DNA of 12,729 bases from assembly GCA_016463105.1 (NCBI GenBank), contig JAEMRY010000039.1, forward strand, positions 1 to 12,729. Reading direction: 5' to 3'. The DNA comes from Ilumatobacteraceae bacterium. Its GTDB lineage: Bacteria; Actinomycetota; Acidimicrobiia; Acidimicrobiales; Ilumatobacteraceae. Position 1 is the stretch's first letter, and every line of letters begins with the position of its first letter. Positions 1-7,652 of the stretch are shown in pieces. The translations under genes were made by a program, and so were the position numbers. A model generated the notes under the pieces. It was not told the origin of the DNA. It did no database searches and saw only the letters and a program-made list of their open reading frames with translations.

Positions 1-2685
1 TTATTTGGTTTCGGTTTTGAGGCCACCGATTACAGATTGTGCTGCGGCCAGACGAGCGATGGGCACGCGATAAGGCGAGCACGAGACATAATCAAGACCT
101 GCGCGATAGAACAAAGCGATCGACTCTGGGTCACCACCATGTTCACCACAAACACCAAGTTTGATTTTGCGTTTTGCTTTGCGACCACGCTTGGCTGCGA
201 TCTCAACTAGTTCACCAACACCTGTCTGATCAATCGTCTCAAACGGGTTTCGCTTGAGCAAACCAGCCTCGAGATACGCCGGCATCATTCGGCTCTCGAC
301 GTCATCGCGTGAGAAACCGAATGTCATCTGCGTTAAGTCATTGGTGCCAAAACTAAAGAAGTCTGCATATTCTGCAAGTTCATTAGCGCACAACGCAGCG
401 CGAGGCGTTTCGATCATCGTGCCGATCGTGACTTTTGGTCGAGCATTTTTCTTTAATTTGCCCTTCGCGCCTGTCTTCGGACGAGTTGAATGCTCAATGA
501 GCACACTCTCAACCCACGAACGAGCGAGTGCAAGTTCTTCGCGTGTCACCGTCAACGGAATCATCACTTCAACAATTGGTTCGTAACCCTCAGCGGCAAC
601 TTGATCGGCTGCTTGCATCAATGCGCGCACTTGCATCGCATACAAACCAGGCTTAATTACACCAAGTCGTACACCTCGAGTGCCGAGCATCGGGTTAACT
701 TCAGACCAATCATGCGCCGCACGAAGCAACTTCTTTTCTTGTGGATCTAAACCTGTTGTTGCTTGTTTGATTTCAAGTTCTTCGACATTTGGCAAGAACT
801 CGTGCAGAGGTGGGTCAAGTAGACGAACTGTGACTGGCAATCCAGACATTGCTCGCAAAATAGCCACGAAATCTTCTTTCTGCACTGAACGCAACTCTTC
901 GAGCGCTGCAGTTTCTTCAGCCGGTGTGTCTGCCAAAATCATGCGACGCACAACTGGAAGACGATCTGGTGCGAGAAACATATGCTCGGTTCGGCATAAT
1001 CCGATACCTTCGGCACCGTATTCGCGTGCCTTAGTTGCGTCTTCACCGGTGTCGGCATTGGCTCGCACAGCAAGTTTGCCTTTGCGAATTTCGTCAGCCC
1101 ATTTAAGAATTGTTTGGAATTCTTTAGTCGGCTCAGCGGCAGTCAATTGCATTTCACCAATCATCACTTCGCCTGTTGTGCCATCGAGTGAAATGACGTC
1201 GCCTTCGCGAACTATTACATCGCCAACACTAAATGATTTGCCCTCAATTCGCACAGAGTCGGCACCAACGATTGCCGGTGTCCCCCATCCACGCGCCACA
1301 ACTGCGGCGTGACTTACAAGTCCACCACGTGCGGTGAGAATTCCTTTAGCGACCATCATTCCGTGCACATCTTCTGGGCTTGTCTCACTGCGCACCAAAA
1401 TAACTGCTTCACCTTTTTTAGCTGCTGCCTCAGCCTCATCGGCAGTGAAATAAACTTTGCCTACTGCGGCACCTGGTGATGCAGCCAAACCTTTTGTCAA
1501 GGCTTTTGATTTGTTAGTGAATTGCGGATGCAGAACCTGATCAAGGTGCTCGGCATTGACGCGCATCAATGCTTCTTTTTTAGAAATCTTCCAAGCCGCT
1601 TTGCCGACTCCAGAACCAGCAGTCATATCGACTGCCATCTTCAACGCTGCGGCACCAGTGCGCTTACCAACGCGAGTCTGCAACATCCATAACTTGCCTT
1701 GATCAATCGTAAACTCGGTGTCACACATGTCGTGGTAGTGACGCTCAAGACGATCAAAGATTGCTAACAACTCTTTGTGCACAATCGGAAACTGTCGTTT
1801 CAATGCATCAAGATCTTCTGTGTTGCGAATGCCAGCAACGACATCTTCGCCCTGCGCATTAATTAGATAGTCGCCGTATGGCTTGTTCTCGCCTGTGGCG
1901 GCATTGCGTGTGAAACCCACACCCGTGCCCGAGTTATCATCACGATTGCCGAAGACCATTGCTTGCACATTGACTGCAGTGCCGAGATCATGGCTGATTT
2001 TTTCGCGAACACGATAAGCAATTGCTCGCGCACCGTTCCATGAACGAAACACTGCTTCAACTGCGCCTCGAAGTTGCTTGGCAGGATCTTGCGGAAATTC
2101 TTTTCCGGTTTCTTGCTTAACAATACTTTTATATTTCTCACACAATGCACGCAAAGATTCGGCTGGCAAAGTTGCATCGCTTTTGACACCAGCAGATTTT
2201 TTTGCTTCTTCAAACGGATGCTCAAATTTCGCACCTTCGATGCCGAGCACAATGCGACCGTACATCGCGATGAATCGGCGATAACTGTCGTATGCAAAAC
2301 GATCGTCTTTCGTTGAACCGGCAAGTCCTTTAACGCTGCGATCGTTAAGACCCAAGTTCAGAACTGTGTCCATCATTCCTGGCATCGAAAACTTCGCTCC
2401 AGAGCGAACCGAAACGAGCAACGGATTAGTTGGATCGCCCAGACGCGCTCCCATTTTCTTTTCTAGTTGTGAAACATGTGTTGCGAGTTCTTTGTCGAGA
2501 GTCTTTGGCCATCCTCCGTGCATGTAATTTCGACAAGCATCAGTCGTGACGGTGAAACCGTGTGGCACTGGCAAGTTCAACACACTCATCATTTCGGCGA
2601 GATTCGCTCCCTTGCCACCGAGCAAATCTTTCATGCTCATTGGTGCACGACGGTGCTTGTGGTCGAATGCGTAGATAAGTGTCAT
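1..2685 (-). CDS. ppdK: Pyruvate, phosphate dikinase
   Basis: PPDK interconverts pyruvate, ATP and phosphate with phosphoenolpyruvate, AMP and pyrophosphate in the cytosol, linking glycolysis and gluconeogenesis. Numbering from the TTG at 2694, the N-terminal nucleotide-binding domain starts with GGKGANLAEM (about 26-35). The phosphohistidine swivel domain carries GGLVSHAAVVARGWG with catalytic His462. The C-terminal TIM barrel has GTMIETPRAAL (758-768), SFGTNDLTQMT (791-801) and LGVCGEHGGDP with catalytic Cys849. Length (894-897 residues) is normal for the family. I prefer the ATG at 2685, preceded by GAGAG; the TTG three codons upstream is the alternative. The gene lies 11 bases after the YgfZ-like gene and is the last visible gene of the leftward cluster. 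Oddities: the residue two before the catalytic His is Val instead of the common Thr, and there is a basic insert near residues 736-754. Confidence 0.97.
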   Translation of the reverse strand: MTLIYAFDHKHRRAPMSMKDLLGGKGANLAEMMSVLNLPVPHGFTVTTDACRNYMHGGWPKTLDKELATHVSQLEKKMGARLGDPTNPLLVSVRSGAKFSMPGMMDTVLNLGLNDRSVKGLAGSTKDDRFAYDSYRRFIAMYGRIVLGIEGAKFEHPFEEAKKSAGVKSDATLPAESLRALCEKYKSIVKQETGKEFPQDPAKQLRGAVEAVFRSWNGARAIAYRVREKISHDLGTAVNVQAMVFGNRDDNSGTGVGFTRNAATGENKPYGDYLINAQGEDVVAGIRNTEDLDALKRQFPIVHKELLAIFDRLERHYHDMCDTEFTIDQGKLWMLQTRVGKRTGAAALKMAVDMTAGSGVGKAAWKISKKEALMRVNAEHLDQVLHPQFTNKSKALTKGLAASPGAAVGKVYFTADEAEAAAKKGEAVILVRSETSPEDVHGMMVAKGILTARGGLVSHAAVVARGWGTPAIVGADSVRIEGKSFSVGDVIVREGDVISLDGTTGEVMIGEMQLTAAEPTKEFQTILKWADEIRKGKLAVRANADTGEDATKAREYGAEGIGLCRTEHMFLAPDRLPVVRRMILADTPAEETAALEELRSVQKEDFVAILRAMSGLPVTVRLLDPPLHEFLPNVEELEIKQATTGLDPQEKKLLRAAHDWSEVNPMLGTRGVRLGVIKPGLYAMQVRALMQAADQVAAEGYEPIVEVMIPLTVTREELALARSWVESVLIEHSTRPKTGAKGKLKKNARPKVTIGTMIETPRAALCANELAEYADFFSFGTNDLTQMTFGFSRDDVESRMMPAYLEAGLLKRNPFETIDQTGVGELVEIAAKRGRKAKRKIKLGVCGEHGGDPESIALFYRAGLDYVSCSPYRVPIARLAAAQSVIGGLKTETK

Positions 2686-2696
2686 ATCTCTCAAGT

Positions 2697-3497
2697 TTAT
2701 GAGCCGATTTGGATTGAACCGCTCTCTGCATTGCGTTTAATTAATGCAAGTGCAATTTCGTTGACAACAGTCGTATATATACCGATGTCTTTGCCGTCGA
2801 GTTCAACTATTGATCCCGCGGTCGCTCCTGGTGTGGCCCGAATCACACGCAAAGACCGCGGTGCAGCAGTACCCCGAGAGTCCATCCGCTCAACGAGTTC
2901 TTGGCCTGGATAACAACCCTTGGTAAAGCTGACCGCAATATCTGTCAGACCTGTTTCGGACGGAATCGAATCGCTTGTCATGTCAATACTCATCTGTGGC
3001 CAGGCGGCAAGCACTCGAGCGTGCTCATATTCGCCGAAAGTTCCTTGGCGAATCTCGAAATATTTTTCTCGGGCAACCTCTGGCGTGCCCATTGACGCTA
3101 CGTCAAGTTCTAAACGGGCGCCACGCCAAGCATTCATTGCACCAACTTCAGAAATTAGTTTTGCATGCTGTTCTGTTGTGAGTTCTCGAAATGCGAAATA
3201 TGTTCGTGAGCTAACAGCGATTTCACATTTAATTCGAATCTTGAAGCGCGATAACCGTGTTGATGTTATTTCACCAAAACCTGCGTCAGTATCCAGCACA
3301 AAAGTGTCTTCATCGATGCAACGTACACGCACAAGAGAAGTGATCTTTCCGGTTGGTTCGAGCAACAGACTGTAACGAGATTGACCAACTGGCAGGCTCG
3401 TGATGTCATTTGCTAGTTGTGAGTGCAAGAATTTTCTTGCGTCAACCCCAACAACTGTTATTTCGTCCCGAACAATTTCTAAATAGAAGCCACTCAT
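2697..3497 (-). CDS. YgfZ/GcvT-like folate-binding protein
   Basis: This 266-residue protein belongs to the YgfZ branch of the GcvT-like tetrahydrofolate-binding fold. The family signature KGCYPGQE is present at residues 193-200, including the conserved Cys. Near the N-terminus, FLHSQLANDITSL (about 23-35) matches the family's first conserved block. In E. coli, YgfZ supports assembly or repair of certain Fe-S enzymes in a folate-dependent way; the same role here is inferred. It is not a true GcvT, because it is shorter than the roughly 360-residue aminomethyltransferase and carries the YgfZ motif. Its ATG overlaps the trpE stop codon in an ATGA junction, suggesting translational coupling. Fe-S clients encoded nearby include endonuclease III and RlmN, but no direct link is shown. 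Confidence 0.88.
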   Translation of the reverse strand: MSGFYLEIVRDEITVVGVDARKFLHSQLANDITSLPVGQSRYSLLLEPTGKITSLVRVRCIDEDTFVLDTDAGFGEITSTRLSRFKIRIKCEIAVSSRTYFAFRELTTEQHAKLISEVGAMNAWRGARLELDVASMGTPEVAREKYFEIRQGTFGEYEHARVLAAWPQMSIDMTSDSIPSETGLTDIAVSFTKGCYPGQELVERMDSRGTAAPRSLRVIRATPGATAGSIVELDGKDIGIYTTVVNEIALALIKRNAESGSIQIGS

Positions 3498-5005
3498 GAC
3501 TTTTGTGCTTTGCGACGTGCTGTCATAATTCGTGCCGCCGGAATTGCGGCTAACAAGGCAGCGGCTTTATTGCGACATTCAAGATTTTCTTCGCTAGCAA
3601 TGCTGTCGGCGACGATTCCTGCGCCAGCCTGCAGTGTTGCCCCGTGACTACCGACAAACATTGTGCGAATCGCAATAGCGGTATCCAAATTGCCTGAAAA
3701 ATCTATATAACCGACAACTCCCGCATACGGCCCGCGCTTGGTTGGTTCGAGTGCGTCGATGATCTGCATCGCTCGAACTTTTGGAGCCCCGCTAACAGTG
3801 CCCGCAGGTAAAGTCGCACGCAAAACATCTACTGGCCCTAGACCACTGCGCAATGTTCCAGAAACTTGTGAAGTTAAATGCATTACATGGCTATATCGCT
3901 CAAGGGTCATGAACTCATCAACATTTATTGATCCAAACTCGGCAACTCGACCAACATCGTTGCGAGCAAGATCAACGAGCATTACGTGTTCGGCACGCTC
4001 CTTTGGGTTTTCTTTTAGTTCGCCCGCCAATTTACGATCATGTTCATCGTCTACACCGCGTTTGCGAGTTCCTGCAATTGGCCGACTTACGACACGACCA
4101 TTGCGCAACTGCACCATTGGCTCTGGCGATGAACCGACAATCGTGACGTCATCATGTTTTAAATAATACATATAAGGACTCGGATTAATTTGTCGCAACA
4201 CTCGATAAACATCGAAGGGATCTGCTTCAAGATCGATATCGAATCTCTGTGATAATACGACTTGAAAAATGTCGCCTGCATGAATGTGCTCTTTGGCGAC
4301 TTCGACTGCGCGCTCGTACATTCCATTTGGCATTGACGATTCAATCGTGAGTGTGTCGTCACGACTCGGTGGCTCAACGGGTATATGCGCGATTGGACGA
4401 GCCAAATCTTCTATTCCGTTATTTACACGTTTTATTGCATTGTCGTAAGCAGTGTCTCGTTGGGCAGCATCAAGGCCTGCGACCGGAACGCTTTCGATCA
4501 TGTAGCAACGTTGGCGCCAGTGATCAAACGCGGCCAGAGAACCGATCATGCTGATTACTGCATCTGGAAGATCACGATCTTCAGGTGGAATGTTGGGCAA
4601 GTTTTCGATTTCGCGAACAATGTCATAACCGAGAAATCCCATAAGGCCACCTTGCAGTGGTGGAAGATCTGGATGCAGTGGCGCCGTGTATGTTGCGAGC
4701 AATGATTCGATCGCAACAAGTATTCCCTTGTCAAGCGGCATCGTGTTTGGCACTTCACCAGTTGTAGTGATAATGCCATTTCGCAAAACAAGTGTCGCCA
4801 CCGGATCACGACCAACAAAAGAAAAGCGACTCCAACGCTCGCCGTGTTCTACAGACTCAAGCAAAAACCCTGGACGGTCACCAACAAGTTTGATGTACGC
4901 CGACACGGGCGTTTCGGTATCGGCAAGAACTTCTGACCACACTGGCACAACTGTGTTCTGCTTTGCGAGTGTATGAAACTCTTCGCGCGTCGGAAATATC
5001 TGCAT
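3494..5005 (-). CDS. trpE: Anthranilate synthase component I
   Basis: TrpE converts chorismate to anthranilate, the first committed step of tryptophan synthesis, using ammonia from the TrpG glutaminase, which is not in this window. From the ATG at 5005 the protein has 503 residues. LLES at 48-51 is the classic tryptophan feedback-binding element. The chorismate-binding domain shows DIFQVVLSQRF (245-255), SPYMYYL, RPIAGTRKRG (308-317), the stretch around ELKENPKERAEHVMLVDLARND, LPAGTVSGAPK (399-409) and AGAGIVADS. This argues for TrpE over PabB or salicylate synthase, as PabB usually lacks LLES. The open frame extends 17 codons upstream into hisH, but ATG 5005 fits the normal TrpE N-terminus and follows GAGAAG at suitable spacing. 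It starts 7 bases after the hisH stop. No Trp-rich leader peptide or attenuator is visible, so control is probably by feedback inhibition. Confidence 0.96.
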   Translation of the reverse strand: MQIFPTREEFHTLAKQNTVVPVWSEVLADTETPVSAYIKLVGDRPGFLLESVEHGERWSRFSFVGRDPVATLVLRNGIITTTGEVPNTMPLDKGILVAIESLLATYTAPLHPDLPPLQGGLMGFLGYDIVREIENLPNIPPEDRDLPDAVISMIGSLAAFDHWRQRCYMIESVPVAGLDAAQRDTAYDNAIKRVNNGIEDLARPIAHIPVEPPSRDDTLTIESSMPNGMYERAVEVAKEHIHAGDIFQVVLSQRFDIDLEADPFDVYRVLRQINPSPYMYYLKHDDVTIVGSSPEPMVQLRNGRVVSRPIAGTRKRGVDDEHDRKLAGELKENPKERAEHVMLVDLARNDVGRVAEFGSINVDEFMTLERYSHVMHLTSQVSGTLRSGLGPVDVLRATLPAGTVSGAPKVRAMQIIDALEPTKRGPYAGVVGYIDFSGNLDTAIAIRTMFVGSHGATLQAGAGIVADSIASEENLECRNKAAALLAAIPAARIMTARRKAQKS

Positions 5006-5012
5006 CAACTTC

Positions 5013-5672
5013 TCAGACTTTTGTGGCAATGCGATCAGCGCCACAAGTTGCAACAAAGTTCTGAAGAATTTTCAACCCTTCGGTAGCCGACTTTTCAGGA
5101 TGAAATTGGGTCGCAAAAATATTGTTGAGTCTGATCGCTGCAACAAGATCTATGCCATAGTTGCAATTTGCGACAACTACTGAGTCATTCACGGGAACAA
5201 CAGACAACGAATGCACGAAGTACATCCACGGATTCTGCTCTAAACCTGAGAACAATTCATCCTGCTTTATGATTTTCAGTTGATTCCATTGCATCTGTGG
5301 CTTTTGCACACCATCAGGCAACCAACGAATATCACCGCTAACAATGCCGAGTCCGGTGACTCCCGGGCTTTCTTCGCTGCTTTCAAATAACATCTGCATC
5401 CCAACGCAGATTCCTAAAAATGGTCGCGAAGTCGCAATCGCAGCATGAACACTCTCTTCAAGACCAGCCTCACGAAGAGCCGTCATACACGCACCAAAGT
5501 TTCCGACACCCGGAAGTACAACTGCGTCTGCTTCGGCAATTAATTTAATATCGTTCGTTAGCCGCGCATCGGCACCAACAAATTGCAAACCCTTTTGCGC
5601 CGAGCGAAGATTGCCGATGCCATAGTCAAGAACGGCGATCAGCGGCTTCTTATTCGAGTCTGAAATCGGCAC
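5013..5672 (-). CDS. hisH: Imidazole glycerol phosphate synthase, glutaminase subunit HisH
   Basis: HisH is the class I glutamine amidotransferase that supplies ammonia to HisF, making imidazole glycerol phosphate and AICAR in histidine synthesis. The 219-residue product has the family N-terminus AVLDYGIGNLRS (13-24), VVLPGVGNFG (51-60), the nucleophile loop FLGICVGMQMLFE with Cys89, and the charge relay FATQFHPEKS with His191 and Glu193. The start is GTG; no in-frame ATG exists near it. The family motif PHMGWN appears as PQMQWN (residues 125-130), which is unusual. HisF, HisA and HisB are absent from the window, so the gene is separated from its usual partners. It sits directly upstream of trpE and both are probably cotranscribed. 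In Actinobacteria the HisA homolog PriA often also acts as TrpF, so His and Trp genes being adjacent is biologically plausible. Confidence 0.95.
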   Translation of the reverse strand: MPISDSNKKPLIAVLDYGIGNLRSAQKGLQFVGADARLTNDIKLIAEADAVVLPGVGNFGACMTALREAGLEESVHAAIATSRPFLGICVGMQMLFESSEESPGVTGLGIVSGDIRWLPDGVQKPQMQWNQLKIIKQDELFSGLEQNPWMYFVHSLSVVPVNDSVVVANCNYGIDLVAAIRLNNIFATQFHPEKSATEGLKILQNFVATCGADRIATKV

Positions 5673-5734
5673 CTATCTATTCTGCCTGAAAATAAATCAA
5701 GTCAGCGTGAGTGAGCGGCACTAGATCTTTGCGC
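5673..5734 (-). promoter_or_regulatory. Possible promoter region upstream of hisH-trpE
   Basis: This 62-base gap separates the 76-residue reading frame from hisH. On the minus strand it holds a TTGATT sequence (possible -35) and an AT-rich AGAATAGATAG ending just before the GTG of hisH. The -10-like bases lie so near the GTG that a transcript starting there would lack a leader or begin inside the gene. It could therefore be only spacer within a longer transcript from nth. No terminator hairpin followed by a T run is visible. The assignment is weak. Confidence 0.25.
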
Positions 5735-5965
5735 TCAGCGATTGCGCGCTGCGCGCTGCAGCAATCGCACAGCATTTATCAGTCCGCGCTCGGCTTCGTA
5801 TATCGCCATCAACAAACCGTCATCATTCTCTGGCTTCTTCGGGTCATAGGTTGCTAGGCGTTGAGACTCGGCCAACGACACGATTCGCTCACGACAACGC
5901 TCGACATTTTCGGCGAGTGCCGCAAGTTCGGCGAGTGCGCTTTGTCTTTGCGGTGAGACACTCAT
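5735..5965 (-). CDS. Small helical protein of unknown function, coupled to nth
   Basis: I do not recognise this 76-residue protein. It reads as two amphipathic, Ala/Leu/Glu/Arg-rich helices: residues about 7-36 (ALAELAALAENVERCRERI region) and about 50-75, separated by a charged, proline-containing turn (YDPKKPENDD). It has one Cys and no signal peptide or membrane segment. A short helical-hairpin or coiled-coil protein is a fair structural guess; no function is assigned. Its ATG overlaps the nth stop codon (ATGA), a strong sign of coupled translation and that the frame is real. The last 10 codons include a GC-rich repeated GCGCGCTGC stretch. The frame ends 62 bases before hisH. Confidence 0.6.
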   Translation of the reverse strand: MSVSPQRQSALAELAALAENVERCRERIVSLAESQRLATYDPKKPENDDGLLMAIYEAERGLINAVRLLQRAARNR

Positions 5966-6654
5966 TTTTTTACGGCTTTCTTGACAGATTTTTTTGCTGT
6001 TTTTTTAGTCGGCAGCATCGAGCTTGGACATAAGTTCTCGAGCAGACACACTTCACATTTTGGTTTTCGTGCATCACAAACACGGCGACCGTGCAGAATT
6101 AGCCGCAAACTAAATTGACCCCACTCAGGTGGAGGCAACATCGCATTGAGTTCTCGCTCTACTTTCACTGGATCTTCTTGCTTAGTTAAACCCAAACGAC
6201 GCGATAAGCGGCCGACATGCGTATCAACTGGCAAACCTGGCAAATCAAAAACGACACTTCGCAAAACATTGGCAGTTTTGCGACCAACGCCCGGCAATGT
6301 CACGAGGTCTTCAATTTCGCGAGGTACTTCTCCGCCATATCGCGACATCACTTGACTCGCCATGCCAACTAAGTTTTTTGCTTTTGTTTGGTAGAAACCT
6401 GTCGAGCGCACTAACTGCTCAACATGACGAACATCAGCGACTGAAAGTTTTTCTGCAGTTGGATACGACTTAAATAGTGCAGGAGTCACCATGTTTACGC
6501 GCACATCGGTGCACTGTGCTGAAAGAATCGTTGCGGCGAGCAACTGAAATGCAGACTCGTGTGTTAGCTCGCAAATTGCTTGCGGATATTCGACCTTGAG
6601 ACGACGCAATACGTCGGAAGTTCGTTTCGTTAGCTCTGTTTTTTTAGCAGACAT
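5962..6654 (-). CDS. nth: Endonuclease III
   Basis: Endonuclease III is a bifunctional DNA glycosylase and AP lyase that removes oxidised pyrimidines in base excision repair. The 230-residue product has the helix-hairpin-helix LPGVGRKTANV (120-130) with catalytic Lys126. Catalytic Asp144 lies in VDTHVGRLSRRLGL. The [4Fe-4S] cluster ligands follow the family spacing: Cys193, Cys200, Cys203 and Cys209 (C-x6-C-x2-C-x5-C). After the cluster comes a short basic tail (about 216-230) made of KK pairs spaced by two to three residues, possibly aiding DNA contact. The tail is longer than in E. coli Nth. The start is ATG at 6654. The gene diverges from mshD across a 45-base gap and its stop overlaps the start of the next, unknown gene. 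Confidence 0.96.
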   Translation of the reverse strand: MSAKKTELTKRTSDVLRRLKVEYPQAICELTHESAFQLLAATILSAQCTDVRVNMVTPALFKSYPTAEKLSVADVRHVEQLVRSTGFYQTKAKNLVGMASQVMSRYGGEVPREIEDLVTLPGVGRKTANVLRSVVFDLPGLPVDTHVGRLSRRLGLTKQEDPVKVERELNAMLPPPEWGQFSLRLILHGRRVCDARKPKCEVCLLENLCPSSMLPTKKTAKKSVKKAVKK

Positions 6655-6699
6655 GCGATGGCAACACTACACAGCGCGACTATTAGATAGCCTTTCAGC
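6655..6699. promoter_or_regulatory. Divergent promoter region between nth and mshD
   Basis: Only 45 bases separate the ATG of nth from the GTG of mshD, so both promoters must lie here or overlap coding sequence. An AT-rich core, TATTAGATAG at 6681-6690, is the only plausible -10 candidate: it reads TAGATA towards mshD and TATCTAATAG towards nth. If it serves mshD, transcription would begin within a few bases of the GTG at 6700, giving a nearly leaderless message, which is common in Actinobacteria. No clear ribosome-binding sequence precedes either start. The -35 elements are not convincing. The assignment rests on geometry rather than strong motifs. Confidence 0.4.
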
Positions 6700-7635
6700 G
6701 TGGTTCAGATCAATATCAAACGCAGCATGACCTCGCAAGATATTGCTGAAGTCACGCAGTTGTTGGATGCTGTAGAAAAAGCAGATTCACGCAAACCGCT
6801 TAATGATCATTTACTGATCGACCTTCACCATGGCGGACGCACCGGATTCGCGGGCCTGACTGTTTACAAACCTGACACCAAACATCCGATCGCCTATTGC
6901 CAAGTTTCTCGTGGCAACGACTCATGGGCACTTGACTTAGTGATCAACCCACAACACCGTGGCGAGACACGAGAACTTGGCCAAGATTTACTGACTGAAG
7001 CGATACGAATTATTTCTAATCAAGGCGGTGGACAATTGCAATGGTGGCTGTTTGAGCCGAATGAAACTCACAGATTTTTGGCCAGTCAGATAAATCTCAA
7101 ACCGCTTCGCGATATTTTGCAACTACGCGTTGAACTTCCACTTTCTAAAAAAGTTATCGCCGATACAAAATCTATTTCAATCACTCCATTTCAAGTTGGC
7201 AAAGACGATAACGATTGGCTTGCGGTCAATAACCGTGCATTTGCTCTGCATCCAGCACAAGGCGGATGGACACATGAAACTCTGTTAACACGACAAGCCG
7301 AACCATGGTTTGATGCGCAAGGTCTTCTGCTTCACCACATTGACGAGCAACTAGTTGGTTTCTGCTGGACAAAATTAGACAGAGGCTCGGACTCGCTGCT
7401 GGGTGAAATTTATGTGATCGCTGTTGATCCAAATCATCACAAAAAAGGACTCGGTCGCTCTCTGACAGTTGCTGGACTCAATCATCTGACAAGCAAAGGC
7501 GCCACAATTGGCATGTTGTACGTCGACAAAAACAACTTTGCGGCGATCGCGATGTATTCAAAAATCGGCTTCTCCACACATCACCAAGAGCAAGCTTTTG
7601 TCGGCGAAATCTCGCCATCAACGATGCAGTCTTAA
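6700..7635 (+). CDS. mshD: Mycothiol synthase
   Basis: MshD acetylates the cysteine amine of Cys-GlcN-Ins, the last step in making mycothiol, the main low-molecular-weight thiol of Actinobacteria. The 311-residue product has the family's two tandem GNAT acetyltransferase domains, about 1-147 and 158-305. The N-terminal one retains a partial acyl-CoA loop (INPQHRGETRELG, 82-94). The C-terminal domain carries the MshD signature NNRAFALHPAQGGWT (177-191) and an intact acetyl-CoA loop, GEIYVIAVDPNHHKKGLGRS (235-254), followed by LYVDKNNFAAIAMYSKIGF. The start is GTG at 6700; ATG at 6727 is an alternative that would trim nine residues. It heads a rightward group with the peptidase gene 17 bases downstream. 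The gene is the strongest taxonomic marker in the window. Confidence 0.93.
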   Translation: MVQINIKRSMTSQDIAEVTQLLDAVEKADSRKPLNDHLLIDLHHGGRTGFAGLTVYKPDTKHPIAYCQVSRGNDSWALDLVINPQHRGETRELGQDLLTEAIRIISNQGGGQLQWWLFEPNETHRFLASQINLKPLRDILQLRVELPLSKKVIADTKSISITPFQVGKDDNDWLAVNNRAFALHPAQGGWTHETLLTRQAEPWFDAQGLLLHHIDEQLVGFCWTKLDRGSDSLLGEIYVIAVDPNHHKKGLGRSLTVAGLNHLTSKGATIGMLYVDKNNFAAIAMYSKIGFSTHHQEQAFVGEISPSTMQS

Positions 7636-7652
7636 CTAATACACTGATTCGC

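Noticed and set aside
680..1312. Long open frame (210 codons) on the plus strand inside ppdK
   Set aside because: It is antisense to the strongly conserved PPDK swivel domain, its translation is Ser/Arg/Thr-rich with no recognisable family, and it has no supporting ribosome-binding site.
3738..4166. Open frame of 142 codons on the plus strand inside trpE
   Set aside because: Composition is a low-complexity mirror of the TrpE codons, and the TrpE motifs on the minus strand fully explain the conservation here.
5006..5056. A 17-codon N-terminal extension of TrpE
   Set aside because: It would overlap hisH by 44 bases and adds residues not typical of TrpE; the ATG at 5005 has a better-placed GAGAAG upstream.
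5005..5672. Search for a Trp-leader attenuator or T-box before trpE
   Set aside because: The region before trpE is occupied by hisH with a 7-base gap, leaving no room for a leader; no Trp-codon run or specifier hairpin is seen.
5740..5766. Inverted repeat GATTGC ... GCAATC with GC-rich interior at the end of the 76-codon gene, considered as a terminator
   Set aside because: Neither strand has a T run after the hairpin, the stem is interrupted and it lies within coding sequence; the repeated GCGCGCTGC is explained by Ala/Arg codons.
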